Assembly: GCA_905221605.1 (NCBI GenBank) | Contig: CAJNDS010000791.1 | Span: forward strand, 62,001 to 126,000 | Source: Symbiodinium natans | Lineage: Eukaryota > Sar > Dinophyceae > Suessiales > Symbiodiniaceae | Reading direction: 5' to 3' | Length of the DNA: 64,000 bases | Shown here: piece by piece, positions 1 to 9,886 of the stretch | Numbering within the stretch: position 1 is the first letter of the stretch | How the letters are laid out: each line of letters starts with the position of its first letter | Notes under the pieces: model-generated | What the model saw: only the letters and a program-made list of their open reading frames with translations | What the model was told of the DNA's origin: nothing | Database searches by the model: none | Translations under genes and position numbers: made by a program

Positions 1-880
1 TTCGGCAGATCAGTGCTGGCCAGGTGCCACAGCCTCAAAATGTTGTTCGTGACCATGATTCTTTGCCGTTCCGTAGTGCACTGGGCCAGCACTGCATCGA
101 AGATAGTCTCTATCGGAAGGAAGCGGAGCAGCAGCAGGAACGGTGCCAGTGGATCTTTCTCATGTGCTTGCAGCAGATCAAGATACAGGGAGGTGCATGC
201 TGCTTCAAGGGTTGCCTCATCCGGGCGTGGGAAGCTCACCGTAGGCGCCAGACGGGATACCAAGGAGGTGGCTCCGACAGCAGCGTTGCACGAACCATCA
301 ATCGCCACATTAGGGCCAGCCAGGCCCGTACTGGGTTGTCCAGTGTTGACGCTGTCAGGGCTCTCAACCGCGGCATGGGACTGTAGCGTCGTGGACGGTA
401 CCGTGGGGCCAGAAACTGGCGCCCCAGGGGAGGAGCCAGGTGCAGGTCTTTCAAGGGTACTCAGGTTGGACGGCAAAGACCCATTGTCCATCTCGTCATC
501 AGGTGAGGCATAGGCTTCCCGGAGATTTCCGCAGAGGCGGCCTTCCCGCGGAGGTGTAGAGGGGGCCGGCTGTGCTGTGGATGGCGTAGAGTAGTGTAAG
601 CCAAAGCTCGAGCGTATGAGCGGTGCCCTGCTTGTATCAATGGGATCACTGATTCTTTCGTAGGCCCTGCACCAAACGCCCTCCACTCGAACCCACAATA
701 CTCCTTCTATCATGCGTTCAGTCGATGAGTGCGTGTCCGAGGTCAAAGTTTCATACCCAGAGTACAGGGAATCCGTGAGACCCGAGCTTTGCACGACCAC
801 CCTGGCCCTGGCCTGAGCTGGATGAGGTATGGCCACCAGTGTCAGTAGTGAATGGTGGCAGGGTTGTGGCACCGAGCTGC
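1..880 (-). CDS. Unrecognised protein, C-terminal frame, open to left edge
   Basis: Reading the minus strand from about 880 to base 1 gives roughly 290 codons without a stop, so the protein continues outside the window. The first part is ordinary globular-looking sequence (a stretch rich in W, R and V around 640-700). A P/S/T-rich linker follows (about 250-560), and then a helical-looking leucine-rich end (about 20-190) with several LL and LLLL runs. No domain was recognised. It lies one frame over from the 247-residue ORF that ends at 751, and the two overlap between 751 and about 880. I infer one gene interrupted by a one-base shift or a short intron in that overlap. Function is unknown; the opposite-strand frames look like shadows. 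Confidence 0.45.
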
Positions 881-1494
881 GTCAGGCGAGCATAGGCCCA
901 TTGGCAAAGATCTTGTTGCCCAAGAGGCGCTCTTTCGACATCAGCTTGGCGCAGCCCGACCTCAATTGCCTCAGCTATCTGTTCCGCAGTGAGTCCAGTG
1001 GAGGTATAGTACCGATAGAGGACATCAAAGGCCTCAATGCCCATGTCCTGGGGCATTCCCTTCTCCAAAAGACGGACACGCCTGGCCCAGGTTTGATACT
1101 CCGCACATGCGTGCTTATCCACCATCCATGGTAAGTCAGGATGTGTAGTTGCATTGCCAGTCCTCAGGGCGCCCGAACTCTGTGCGCGCCTGGAGTTGGT
1201 AGCACCGGAAGAGGAGGAAGCATCCGGTCCCGCATCGCCATGGGAGCTTGTGCCACGCTGCATCGGGAGATTCTGCTGGTTCGGATTCCTGTGGGGGGTG
1301 CCAGATGTGCCTCGCTTCCCTGCCAGGATATGTGGCACGAGGTACCATCCAAGCAGCATGAAAAGGACACATCGAGTCATGGCCATTGCAAGAGATGCTG
1401 CACTACAGCGTCGAAGGGGAGCCTGGTTAGAAGCGGGGCCACGTTGAAGCACAGCCCGTTCACAGACACAGACAGCGCGCACCAACACACACAC
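751..1494 (-). CDS. Unrecognised protein, N-terminal frame (247 aa)
   Basis: This minus-strand ORF starts near 1494. It has a hydrophobic segment around residues 35-58 that could be a signal peptide or single membrane helix if the second in-frame Met is used. An N/S/G-rich region follows, then a compact helical-looking block around residues 120-215 with many A, E and L. The end is S/G/Q-rich (about 216-247) and looks like read-through into the wrong frame, because the neighbouring frame continues as sensible protein to the window edge. I see no known family motif. It could be a secreted or membrane-anchored host protein or part of a retroelement-derived gene; I cannot decide between these. 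Confidence 0.4.
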   Translation of the reverse strand: MCVLVRAVCVCERAVLQRGPASNQAPLRRCSAASLAMAMTRCVLFMLLGWYLVPHILAGKRGTSGTPHRNPNQQNLPMQRGTSSHGDAGPDASSSSGATNSRRAQSSGALRTGNATTHPDLPWMVDKHACAEYQTWARRVRLLEKGMPQDMGIEAFDVLYRYYTSTGLTAEQIAEAIEVGLRQADVERAPLGQQDLCQWAYARLTQLGATTLPPFTTDTGGHTSSSSGQGQGGRAKLGSHGFPVLWV

Positions 1495-2040
1495 ACAGTC
1501 ACAATTGAGCCGAAAAGCTTACTGGTGGTCAGCCACGCCCACCTCTCCTTCTTGACAGCTTCTCATGACAGAAGTGACGCACTGTCTCGGCCCTGTCCCA
1601 CCTGTTCCTTTCCTTGACATTCGCTCTGCCAAGCCATTATGTCTACTGTCCCACGGGCGCTCACATGCACTGCCATGGCTTTCGCGGAGGCTGTCCATTG
1701 CCACGCCATGCGCAAGGACTCTGGCTTTGCAGAGCCCTGCAGCAGTACACCCTCAGCTTTCATCTTTTTTTCGTTCCCCTTCTCATCGCTCCCTCTACTG
1801 CGTTCGTCAGCCTCCATTTGCAGCATCTTTGTATATCGATGGTCAAGTGTGTAGTGCAGCTGGAAGGTGTCGTTTGTTTCCCACTGGCTCACAGCCTCTG
1901 AGTTGTCCGGGCTGGTTTCCATGCTGAGGTCCGCAGCACCATTTTGGCATGCACCCCCGGCCAGCGGTCGTCACGCAGGCGCTCGCCCGGTTCCCCCCGT
2001 TTCCGCGTCATTCCTCTCGTGGTTGAGGCCCCCCCCGACG
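1495..2040. other. No supported gene
   Basis: Several overlapping short ORFs exist on both strands (for example 1563-1922 minus, 119 codons), but none has a recognisable motif and none is clearly favoured over its shadows. The stretch holds a short CA-rich run near 1486-1500 and is otherwise unremarkable. Confidence 0.4.
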
Positions 2041-2258
2041 TAGGCGATCATCTCAACGACGTTCTCCTCCACTTCTGTACTTCTTTCTCACTTTATGTGG
2101 TGGGTCGTCGTCTCAACGGCGTTCTCCTCCACATCTGTACTTCTTTCTCACTTTATAGATTCGGGTCGTCGTCTCAACGGCGTTCTCCTCCACATCTGTA
2201 CTTCTTTCTCACTTTATAGATTCGGGTCGTCGTCTCAACGGCGTTCTCCGCCATTTCT
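2041..2258. repeat. 61-bp tandem repeat, about 3.5 copies
   Basis: The phrase TCTCAACG followed by a C/T-rich stretch ending in TTTCTCACTTTAT recurs at 2051, 2111, 2172 and 2233, giving periods of 60, 61 and 61 bp. Copies 2 and 3 are nearly identical; the last is cut off by the next repeat family. Confidence 0.9.
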
Positions 2259-2528
2259 GAGCAACCTCGATCCGAGAGACTCCTCCGCTGAGCAACCTCG
2301 ATCCGAGAGACTCCCTGGCGAGCAACCTTGATCCGAGATACTCACTGGTGAGCAACCTCGATCCGAGATACTCCCTGGTGAGCAACCTTGATCCGAGATA
2401 CTCACTGGTGAGCAACCTCGATCCGAGATACTCCCTGGTGAGCAACCTCGATCCGAGAGACTCCCTGGTGAGCAACCTCGATCCGAGAGACTCCCTGGTG
2501 AGCAACCTCGATCCGAGAGACTTCTTGG
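2259..2528. repeat. 30-bp tandem repeat, about 9 copies
   Basis: About nine head-to-tail copies of a 30-bp unit beginning GAGCAACCTCGATCCGAGA. Because 30 is a multiple of three, frames stay open on both strands and give ten-residue peptide repeats. I do not regard those as genes. There are no unique spacers, so this is not a CRISPR array. Confidence 0.93.
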
Positions 2529-4389
2529 CCAAATATGCAAAGAGCAGCCTTTGTCCTTCACGCTTGTCGCTTCAACACATGGCTCGCGTAGTCTTTATGT
2601 CCTTTCACGCTCATCTTTGGCATCTGGGACGAGCCCCCCGAGTTTCGCATTCTTTCCACGCTTGCACACGCGCGGTCGCCGTCGCCAGCGATTCTCTCTA
2701 CTCTATATCTGCTCACCCACCACTGCACGCGCTCGTAGCCCAAGCAACGTAGTTTTATCCACCTTCCCACCCCTGGCTATTTGCCAGCACGTTGACATAC
2801 GCAAAGATAATGCACATCTTGTCCGGTCGAGGGGGTGCTGCGCATTCATAAGCCTGTTCATCCCCCCCGACTCCCCTATCTCCATTCACTCGTCCCTTCA
2901 CCCTTCCTCCCATCCATTGCATCAGCACACCTCTCATCGCACTCCATATGTATTCACCACTCCCGTCCGGAGATGACCCCCCGATAAGCAAAAACCTGAT
3001 GGCGTGGCAATGTGCATGACGTCGTTGAGCTCGCGTTGTAGATCCTATATCGTTGGCACATAGCCATACCGAGAAACGCATCATATCATCACCGATTTCT
3101 TCAGCTCTACACATCAGCTCACGCATCGATGCGTCCACTCCTGCACTCTTCCACTCCTCCGCTCGTGGCCAGTGCAATAACGGAAGCCACCTTCCTGCTG
3201 CTTTCCACAGTCTTATTTGCACCCGCGTGGTCGGGAGTATATTTCCCACACCCCAATGACATCGTCCAACAGCATTCCGTATCCGCGCGTGCATGCATGA
3301 TCAGCTCAACCATGGCCACTCATCCTTCTATCAATGTTCATTTTCACGGCATCGCGGCCTCGATGTGTTAACCAGTCTGTATTTTCCCACCTCATGATCT
3401 CGACGACTGTAACCTGTATATCTTCCCCCTGTATTTTCGTTTTGGTGGGCTCGCAATCCTCAGTCCTCACGCTCGTCGAAACGCTTGCCATTCCCACGTC
3501 GCTCATCCAGGCATCCATCTACATCTTAATTTCCGCCCCCGATGTCGGTGAGATCCTTCTGCTGGCCATTCTTCAACGTGCAAACCCAGACCATGTAGCC
3601 CAACCTATCCACCCATCTGTTCATCGATGCGTCAGTGCCAGCATTCTCGCGCACCTGGGTATCTACCCCCCGCGTCCGCAGCTCATCTCCAGAGTTGACC
3701 TTAATGATTGCTTACACTTAACTCCATTCACGATATAAGTCCCTTCGCCTGAAGTCCTGTATTACACCGTCCACTCATCAACATCGTCCGTCACACTCTT
3801 TGTATCTTGTTCCCTTTAGATTCCGCGTCATATCTTATCTGCTCGCGCCCATGGGCATCTCCCCCGCACACGGAGCTAACCCCCCGATAAGCAATACCTG
3901 GCCACGTCGATAAAACGCAGAACTCTCAAGGACAATGAGGAAGAGCCTCCGTTCCTGCGTCAATATAGGTGTTGCATATTCTTACACTGGTCTGGGGGCA
4001 TCCCAGCCACCCCGGCCCATCCTCAATAAGCAGATTTCGCTCCAAAAGCATCGACCTGCTCTTCGCTTTATCTACCCATCTATTCGTATATTCACTCATC
4101 CGTCCATCTCATTCTATATCTATTCATCAAAACTCCCCTGCACGTGTCTCAAGCCACCACCATGCATATTGATGCGGTTGTCGCACGACCCCGTTCTCAA
4201 ACCTCAACCTGTTGCAGACCACTACTGCCTGAACTCCTCGAAGTGTTTTTGGCTTGAATCTGGAACTTGCGCGTACCCTCAACCCATGCATGATCTCGCC
4301 TTCCGTCCTGAGCGGTCTCCACGCAAAGTCGTCTCGGAGGAAATTTGAGGGATTTTGGGATACCCCCTCTCATGACCAAACGTATCATA
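2529..4389. other. C/T-rich intergenic stretch without a supported gene
   Basis: The region is pyrimidine-rich on the plus strand, with many CATCCATC and CCATTTATT-like phrases. A minus-strand ORF of 179 codons (2755-3294) and several plus-strand ORFs of 130-140 codons are open, but none shows a known motif. A short direct repeat, ACCCCCCGATAAGCAA, occurs at about 2975 and 3880, roughly 0.9 kb apart; its surroundings do not match further. Confidence 0.35.
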
Positions 4390-4545
4390 CGCTCGCCCAT
4401 TTATTTCTTTCTCGCTATACTTCCGCGCGTGACCACCTTCTATCGTACGTTCGCCCATTTATTTCTCTCTCGCTGTACTTCCGTGCATCATCGCTTCTAT
4501 CGTACGTTCGCCCATTTATTTCTTTCTCGCTGTACTTCCACGCAT
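4390..4545. repeat. 58-bp tandem repeat, nearly 3 copies
   Basis: TCGCCCAT followed by TTATTTCTTTCTCGCT recurs at 4393, 4451 and 4508, giving periods of 58 and 57 bp. The third copy is truncated after its first two thirds. Confidence 0.85.
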
Positions 4546-4812
4546 CTCCATGTCCATCATCATGTCATTTATATCCATTCCCATTCCCCATTGACGAAGC
4601 CCAGCTCGAATCCCTGGCCCTAGATGCCCCCCGTTCGAGTTGGGTGAGGCCTGTCGTGTCTTGCTTTCTTGGGTCGTTTTCGCGCGTGGGTGTAGTTCCC
4701 TTCTCTCTATCTCCCTTGGTCGCCGGAAAGCCTCTGGGCTCCGTCTTTGTCGACGAGGTCGCCGTGTATTCTCCATCCTCTATCTCTGCGGCCTCTGGGT
4801 TCCGGCCCGACC

Positions 4813-6168
4813 CTAGCCGAAATCCTGCCTGTTCCCGGCACCTGCCAACTCAGCGTGCGGGCTGCCTTCTCGTTTAGTTCGTTGCTCTATCTCTTCTGTT
4901 GGGAACTTTTCCCTCAGCGATGGTGGTACCTTCTCAACCGGTCCTCGACTGGGCCCGGTTGCCGGCATTGCTATATACCCACTGGCGTGAGCTCGCTCGA
5001 TCGCTCTCGCTGCGGCCGTCCTGCTATTTCCCTCTGCTCTCCAAATCTCCAGTCTTGCTTCTATTTTCTCACGCAGCCACGAATGAGTCCTTTCTGCCTC
5101 GTTCGACTGCCTCCACCGCTCCACGTCGTGGTTCAGTGCGATCAAGCCCTTTACTTTTGCGAACAGCACCTCGCCGATCTGGTTGTCCGACAATGTATTT
5201 CCCTTCGACGCCAACAACTGCGCAACGATAAGATCCCGTCTCGTCATGAATTCCTCAAGCGTTTCCTCTTCACTCTTCCCCGGTCTGATCTTGTACGCGG
5301 TGTTCACCAACGCCTGCATCAGCATTCCGTGCTCCAGCGACCTTGGGATCTCAATGTATTTCACGATCGTCTTCAGACATCTCATTGCAGTCATCATCCT
5401 TCTATCTCCTTTCTGCTGGTACTCCAAGGCCTTGATGGTGAGCTTGCTCCTCAATCCTTCCGATCTCGCGGATTTTCTCAACGCAGAATACAATTGATAC
5501 TCGAGCGCCGGATATATGAGAGGTTTGTCTATCTCTTCGTCCTTCATCTCTCTAACTCCCATAACCATGTCGTACCCGTAGTCTCCATTGTACACGTATG
5601 CTCCACGCGTGCTCGCAGCAACTTCTCCCAGCCATATGTTTACATCTGTCGCTCCAGGCTCCTTCCCAATCGTTATCTCTTGACACTTGTCAATCCCTTT
5701 AGTGTCGACTCGCGGTCCTCGATCTCCTATGTCAAGACGACCAACAGCTGGAAAACTTCCCCCATAGCCACTCTGAGTTCTAATTCCAGGTTTCGGGAGA
5801 AATGTTCCCGCCCATCCACGTGCGTTCTCATCCCCGATGAGGTGTATTTCCTTTCGCTGTTCGCGTATATATTCGCCCAGCTCGTCTCGCAATCGTCTAT
5901 TCTCGTTGGCGAGGTTCTCGTTCTCCTTCTTCCGGTCTCTCATCAACGTTTCGAGAACGTCAACTCTTTTCATAAAGCGGCCATTTGTCTCATCTATCTC
6001 AGATCTCAGCTTATCCTGCTCGCGCGTCAATCGTACATTCCCATCACGAAGCATTTTATTTTCTTCTCCCAGGTTCGTGAGCGCTGTTTCCAGAGACGCG
6101 ATCCTTGAGGTAAGCTCGTTATCAGCTGCGTCGACGTGGTTCTTTATCTTCTCTACGTCATCCTCTAT
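4813..6168 (-). CDS. Gag-like protein, C-terminal frame
   Basis: This minus-strand frame is open from 6168, just after a TGA at 6169-6171, to a TAG at 4813-4815; its first ATG is at 6054. The first ~70 codons form a heptad-like, charged coiled coil with repeated L, N, E and K. The centre and C-terminal half resemble a retroelement gag capsid: tryptophan and tyrosine landmarks, a run of amphipathic helices, a conserved-looking EEF-MTRRD phrase, and a basic tail with an EKIEAR-type helix. No zinc knuckle and no protease, integrase or reverse transcriptase frame were found downstream toward 4500. It continues the coiled coil of the upstream frame (6158-7102) one base out of register. The gag assignment is inferred from helical layout, not a signature motif. 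Confidence 0.5.
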   Translation of the reverse strand: MEDDVEKIKNHVDAADNELTSRIASLETALTNLGEENKMLRDGNVRLTREQDKLRSEIDETNGRFMKRVDVLETLMRDRKKENENLANENRRLRDELGEYIREQRKEIHLIGDENARGWAGTFLPKPGIRTQSGYGGSFPAVGRLDIGDRGPRVDTKGIDKCQEITIGKEPGATDVNIWLGEVAASTRGAYVYNGDYGYDMVMGVREMKDEEIDKPLIYPALEYQLYSALRKSARSEGLRSKLTIKALEYQQKGDRRMMTAMRCLKTIVKYIEIPRSLEHGMLMQALVNTAYKIRPGKSEEETLEEFMTRRDLIVAQLLASKGNTLSDNQIGEVLFAKVKGLIALNHDVERWRQSNEAERTHSWLREKIEARLEIWRAEGNSRTAAARAIERAHASGYIAMPATGPSRGPVEKVPPSLREKFPTEEIEQRTKREGSPHAELAGAGNRQDFG

Positions 6169-7102
6169 TCAACTCTATTCCGGCCATTTTCACAAGGATC
6201 TTCGCGCCAGCTATATTTCCTTTTTCTGCCACGCTCTTCACGTCCTTTATCTCGCCTGCCAAGTGCTTCAACTTGGGGGCAATGTAGTCAATTTGCTTTA
6301 CTATTTCTTTCACCGCACCACGCGCTTTATCATCCACACTCCCACCACGCGGATTGCTCATCATATCTCTGATGCCCTTCAGCTCCTGCTTAAACCACTC
6401 CCGCATATCCTTTACGGCGTCGTCGATTCGCGTCTGAATGTTGCGCTCGACCTCGATGATTTCAGCACGCTGCGTGAGGGCCTGCTCTTCCACAACGTCA
6501 AGTCTGCAGTGTATAGTATCAAGGTTGCCTTGTATTTCTTCAATTCCCCGAGTGGCAGTCATGGCCTCGGTAGCTGTGTTCTTGGTGCTCAAGGTCATTC
6601 CTTCAAGAGTTTCAACTCTATTCGCCAACTCTAATTCATTCTCCCTCCCATCTTTGCCAGACAATTCTCGCGACGCCCATGCTGTGGAGCCTCGCCCGGG
6701 AGGGGTGCAGATGAGAAAGCTGTTGCGGCTGTTTGTAGGGGTTGCAGGAGTATTCATTCGCCCTCTACCTTCTTTCGTCTCCTCAAACAACGGTCCATCC
6801 AAAATCGTCATATCTCTCTCCAAACTTCTATTTTGTCCAAAATTCAGTCTATGTTCCATACATCCATTCGCACGGTCATCATCCTGAGCCAGGTTGATAC
6901 CAAACAGTGTATTTCCATCTCCCCATTCTATGCTTCGCATACTGTCCATAACGTCCTCAAGATTCACCAGAGCATCCAGCGAGGGGTCGACTCCATCGCT
7001 TCCATGCTGTAGTTCCTTTCCACCCGATGGCCTGCCGTTCTCTATTGTTGTAAGAATCTCTCCTGCAGACCTTGGGACATATCCAGGAATTGTTTTTGTC
7101 AT
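6158..7102 (-). CDS. Coiled-coil gag-like protein, N-terminal frame (314 aa)
   Basis: The ORF starts with ATG at 7100-7102, inside a TGTCATTTT-rich stretch, and ends at a TGA at 6158-6160. The first ~150 residues are acidic and low in order (G, D, N, P, S). Residues ~155-310 are strongly heptad-like with many E, I, V, L and K, predicting a long coiled coil. The frame stops within the coiled coil, and the coiled coil resumes in the next frame on the other side of a 10-bp direct duplication (6163-6180). I therefore read this and the 4813-6168 frame as one protein of about 760 residues, now split. Probably the gag of a retroelement whose pol is missing, or a domesticated gag. Confidence 0.5.
   Translation of the reverse strand: MTKTIPGYVPRSAGEILTTIENGRPSGGKELQHGSDGVDPSLDALVNLEDVMDSMRSIEWGDGNTLFGINLAQDDDRANGCMEHRLNFGQNRSLERDMTILDGPLFEETKEGRGRMNTPATPTNSRNSFLICTPPGRGSTAWASRELSGKDGRENELELANRVETLEGMTLSTKNTATEAMTATRGIEEIQGNLDTIHCRLDVVEEQALTQRAEIIEVERNIQTRIDDAVKDMREWFKQELKGIRDMMSNPRGGSVDDKARGAVKEIVKQIDYIAPKLKHLAGEIKDVKSVAEKGNIAGAKILVKMAGIELNRG
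6163..6180. repeat. 10-bp tandem duplication that breaks the gag-like frame
   Basis: CTCTATTC occurs at 6163-6170 and again at 6173-6180, separated by AA, so one 10-bp unit is duplicated with the second copy short by two bases. Ten bases is one more than a multiple of three. The length change is exactly the register difference between the two flanking minus-strand frames. Confidence 0.85.
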
Positions 7103-7200
7103 TTATTTGTCATTTTGTTGTCACTTGCTGCTGTCATTTTGATGCCATTTTTGTGTCATGTTTGTGTCATTTGTTTGTCATGTGTCAGTAGTATTCTAGT
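7095..7200 (+). repeat. Irregular TTTGTCATTT repeat cluster
   Basis: Nine or so TGTCAT phrases spaced by T/G-rich bases. This is the same motif family as the more regular arrays at 7491-8315. It includes the ATG (on the minus strand) proposed as the start of the coiled-coil gag-like ORF. Confidence 0.7.
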
Positions 7201-7490
7201 ATTATTATTGTAAAGGACCCCGCAAAAGCGCGCCCAGGCAAAGCCCTCAGAAAGGGTTCATATGGGCCTTCCAAAGCCCTCATGATTGTGGTCCCAAATG
7301 CGGCCCAGTTAAGGGACCCACAAAACATGGGCCCAAACTAGCTGACGACAGGCATCCTGGGGCCTTCAAGGGTCTCAGACACGGCCCACATGGGCCCCCA
7401 GAACCGACACTGCTGAGCCCTTGTCCCTCTTCGCATGCGCGCCGCGACGACGACGATGATGAGGACGACGTGCATTAGAATTGGAGCAAA
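7201..7490. other. Spacer with AAAGGGCCC-type phrases, no gene seen
   Basis: Contains loosely repeated GGGCC/GGCCC words (for example CATGGGCCC and CATATGGGCC) and no credible ORF. Confidence 0.4.
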
Positions 7491-7668
7491 TGATTGAACA
7501 ATGCCAGAAGAATGACAGACCAAATGGCAAAGGGGTCGCCAAATGACAAAAAAATGACAGAGGGGTCGGGACATGACAGCAGAATGACTCCAAAATGACA
7601 GAAAAATGACTCCACAAATGACAGAAAAATGACAAACAAATGACTCCAAAATGACAACAAAATGACTT
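7491..7668 (-). repeat. AATGACTCCAAAATGACAGA array (reverse orientation)
   Basis: Tandem AATGACAG/AATGACTCC phrases, about 11 bp each. Read on the minus strand this is the same unit as the 7733-7911 array. The two face each other across a ~65-bp spacer, so a transcript crossing both could fold into a long imperfect hairpin. Confidence 0.85.
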
Positions 7669-7732
7669 CCCCCTGGGACGGGCGAGGGGACGGTGGGGAC
7701 GGTGGAAATTGAAGGAGGCCTCGAGCGGTTGT

Positions 7733-7911
7733 CGTTTTGGAGTCATTTTTCTGTCATTTCGGAGTCATTTTTCTGTCATTTTGGAGTCATTTTTCTGTCA
7801 TTTTGGAGTCATTTTTCTGTCATTTTGGAGTCATTTTTCTGTCATTTTGGAGTTGTTTTTTCTGTCATTTTGGAGTCATTTTTCTGTCATGTCCTGATCT
7901 GTCATTTTTTG
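7733..7911 (+). repeat. 22-bp TTTGGAGTCATTTTTCTGTCAT tandem array (forward)
   Basis: About seven copies of a 22-bp unit made of two related half-units: GGAGTCATTTTT and CTGTCATTTT. The period is regular from 7735 to about 7895. Open frames here simply translate the repeat into aromatic-rich peptides and are not treated as genes. Confidence 0.92.
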
Positions 7912-8146
7912 TCATATGGCCCTCCACCGCCCCCCCACCCCCCTTCCCCCCCTTCCCCACACGTTGCCATCCCCCAGATCCCCCCAGACTTCCTTCCTTG
8001 CTTACGTAAGGCTTACGCCTTTGTTGCAAGTTATCGTTTTATTCATTTTCTGCAAATCACGACGCAGAAAGTGGTGACTCGTGCCACGCTTAATCTCACA
8101 GGATACCACATAAGTGGCCATCTTTGGCACTTATACCTCCTCCTAC
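7912..8146. other. C-rich spacer, no gene seen
   Basis: Starts with a run of CCCCCACCC-like sequence (about 7920-7965), followed by unique sequence with no supported gene. Confidence 0.4.
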
Positions 8147-8184
8147 TACCACCACCACCACCACCACCACCACCACCACCACCG
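8147..8184. repeat. (ACC)n microsatellite
   Basis: About twelve uninterrupted ACC triplets. Confidence 0.95.
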
Positions 8185-8185
8185 A

Positions 8186-8315
8186 CAACACAATGACAAG
8201 AAAATGACAACGCAAGAATGATTCATGCCGAAAACGACATAGAATCGAAACGACAACAAAATGACAACAGCAGAATGACTCCAGAATGACTCCGAAATGA
8301 CTGAAAAATGACAAA
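8186..8315 (-). repeat. Third AATGACA/AATGACTCC block (reverse orientation)
   Basis: Again the reverse orientation of the 22-bp family, more degenerate than the first two blocks. It ends at a T-run near 8318. Confidence 0.75.
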
Positions 8316-8319
8316 ATAA

Positions 8320-9454
8320 TTTTTTATGATTTCCAAGACCTACAGGGCCAAGATTCTTACAACTCTATTGCTTTTGCTTCGGTCTCAAACAAGTTCCCGG
8401 GGAAAAGTCTGTCGTCATCACCACCACGACCATCGTCTGCAGCCGATGTCGCTCTATCTCTATTCTCTCCAAGAATATCTTCCACTGTATAATTCATCTC
8501 TCCGCCGGCGATGTAAAGGAGAACTGTGCTTCACCCACCGGTCAAGGAGCCTTTATGTTCGTCTACTTTATACTTTCCCAGGAAAAATTGCGCCTCCTCG
8601 CTCAGTCGGTGGAGCCAAGGCTCTTAACCTGTTAGGTTCGGAAGAATATATACTTCCGAGTAAAATTGTTGCCCGCTATACCAAGCCAAAGCTCAGGACC
8701 GGGACGAAGAACTTGGGGAATATATACAGTGAAGGTGTAGAAGTTGCAATAGGCAGTAGTACCCCTACCAACGGGTCGGTCGAGTGGCCAAACTCTACCA
8801 ACAAGAACCACCCACAGCTCGCGATCACTGTGAGGATAACTTCAGGGTGCTACCCTGAAGGGGTGAGTGCACTATATCAAGGATATCTGGCGGTTTCCCG
8901 TTTGTACAGTCTATCCCCTCTATACACACTCTCACTCCAGCTCTATCCGCCGTGATCCCGGTTTCCAGTTTGTAACCTCCAGCGAAGTCAAGCTCTATGT
9001 GCCGGTTAGGGTCAGAAGAAACTGTACAGGCAGTGGGGCTGCTACAAAAGATTCTTGTCTTCCAGTGCCCAAAGAGCTCTTTGAGCCGCGCGCGCTGCGA
9101 ACACATACAGTGCAACGCCGCACTCTGTAACTCTATTCACACATCCGGTTCTGTATCTTTCTTCCCTTAGGGCCAAGCCCGAAATCAAATCTACCCTATC
9201 AAGTCAAAGAGCCCCCTGCTACTTTGTTTGACGCGCTAAACACATGGTACTTAGTCACCAATTATAACTCTGCTTATAACTGTACTTATAACCATACTAG
9301 GGAACTTAAGGGCTTATAAGTGGGTTACAAGTGCAGTTGGAATCGATTAATAAGTACCATGAACCTCCAAGTAGGGTTCGAAAAACGAGCGCTGAGAAGG
9401 CGATCCCAAATCGACATGGCGCAGTCCGTAAATCCAATCCCCCACCCTCCCCTG
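8320..9454. other. Stretch without a recognised gene
   Basis: A 209-codon ORF (8326-8955, plus) and a 96-codon ORF (8825-9115, minus) are open. Neither contains a motif I know, and they overlap as mutual shadows. The minus ORF has slightly more protein-like composition in its centre (a PNRHIELDF-type stretch). From about 9240 to 9330 there are repeated TTATAAC words. I make no gene call. Confidence 0.3.
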
Positions 9455-9514
9455 AACCCTAAAACCTAACCCCCAAACCCCAAACCCCAAACCCTAAACC
9501 CTAAACCCTAAATA
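9455..9514 (-). repeat. Interstitial telomere-like CCCTAAA block
   Basis: A run of CCCTAAA and degenerate CCCCAAA heptamers, the C-rich strand of the plant/dinoflagellate-type TTTAGGG telomere repeat. Six to eight units, imperfect at the left end. Confidence 0.9.
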
Positions 9515-9601
9515 ACCCGGCGCGCCTCCTCCCGGAACTGTGGCCTCGTCTTGCCAATCGACCTTCCTTGTGCAAGCAAGGCATCTTTAGAAACTGAGAA
9601 A

Positions 9602-9643
9602 GGGGTTTAGGGTTTAGGGTTTAGGGTTTAGGGTTTAGGGTTC
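9602..9643 (+). repeat. Interstitial telomere-like TTTAGGG block
   Basis: About six perfect TTTAGGG heptamers. It is in the opposite orientation to the CCCTAAA block that ends 88 bp to its left. Confidence 0.95.
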
Positions 9644-9762
9644 GTAGTAGGGAATGTGGGAATGAGGTACCCTACATAATCCCTTTAAGGGTGTATATAT
9701 AGGGCCCTAATTCCCTCTTTCCCTGCTAAGTACCAGGGGGACTAAGGCTTTCGGAGTACATT

Positions 9763-9886
9763 ACAGTATCTTAGTTGCTGAGTTCATAAGCCACCAGAAA
9801 GTGTACACTTTTAGTTTTGTAGAGATTATAGTATCCCAAGAAGTGTAAAGTGTACTCACTCAGCTACTAAGGTATAGATGTACTGT
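9763..9886. repeat. Imperfect inverted repeat (foldback)
   Basis: The left arm at 9763-9785 (ACAGTATCTTAGTTGCTGAG...) pairs imperfectly with the reverse complement of 9858-9886. The right arm has a ~7-bp insertion. Between the arms lies a second small self-complementary element around AAAGTGTACACTTTT. It could be a MITE-like remnant; no flanking target duplication was established. Confidence 0.55.

Noticed and set aside
2259-2528. Regular 30-bp repeats as a CRISPR array or a repeat protein gene
   Set aside because: Units are contiguous with no unique spacers, and both strands are open simply because 30 is divisible by three.
2975-3900. ACCCCCCGATAAGCAA pair as ends of an element
   Set aside because: Only ~16-20 bp match, in direct orientation, with no matching flanks.
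4747-6108. 453-codon plus-strand ORF
   Set aside because: It is the shadow of the minus-strand gag-like frame, whose coiled-coil heptads and composition look like real protein.
7693-8196. 167-codon ORF with aromatic-rich repeats and proline tail
   Set aside because: It is the translation of the 22-bp satellite followed by the C-rich and ACC microsatellites.
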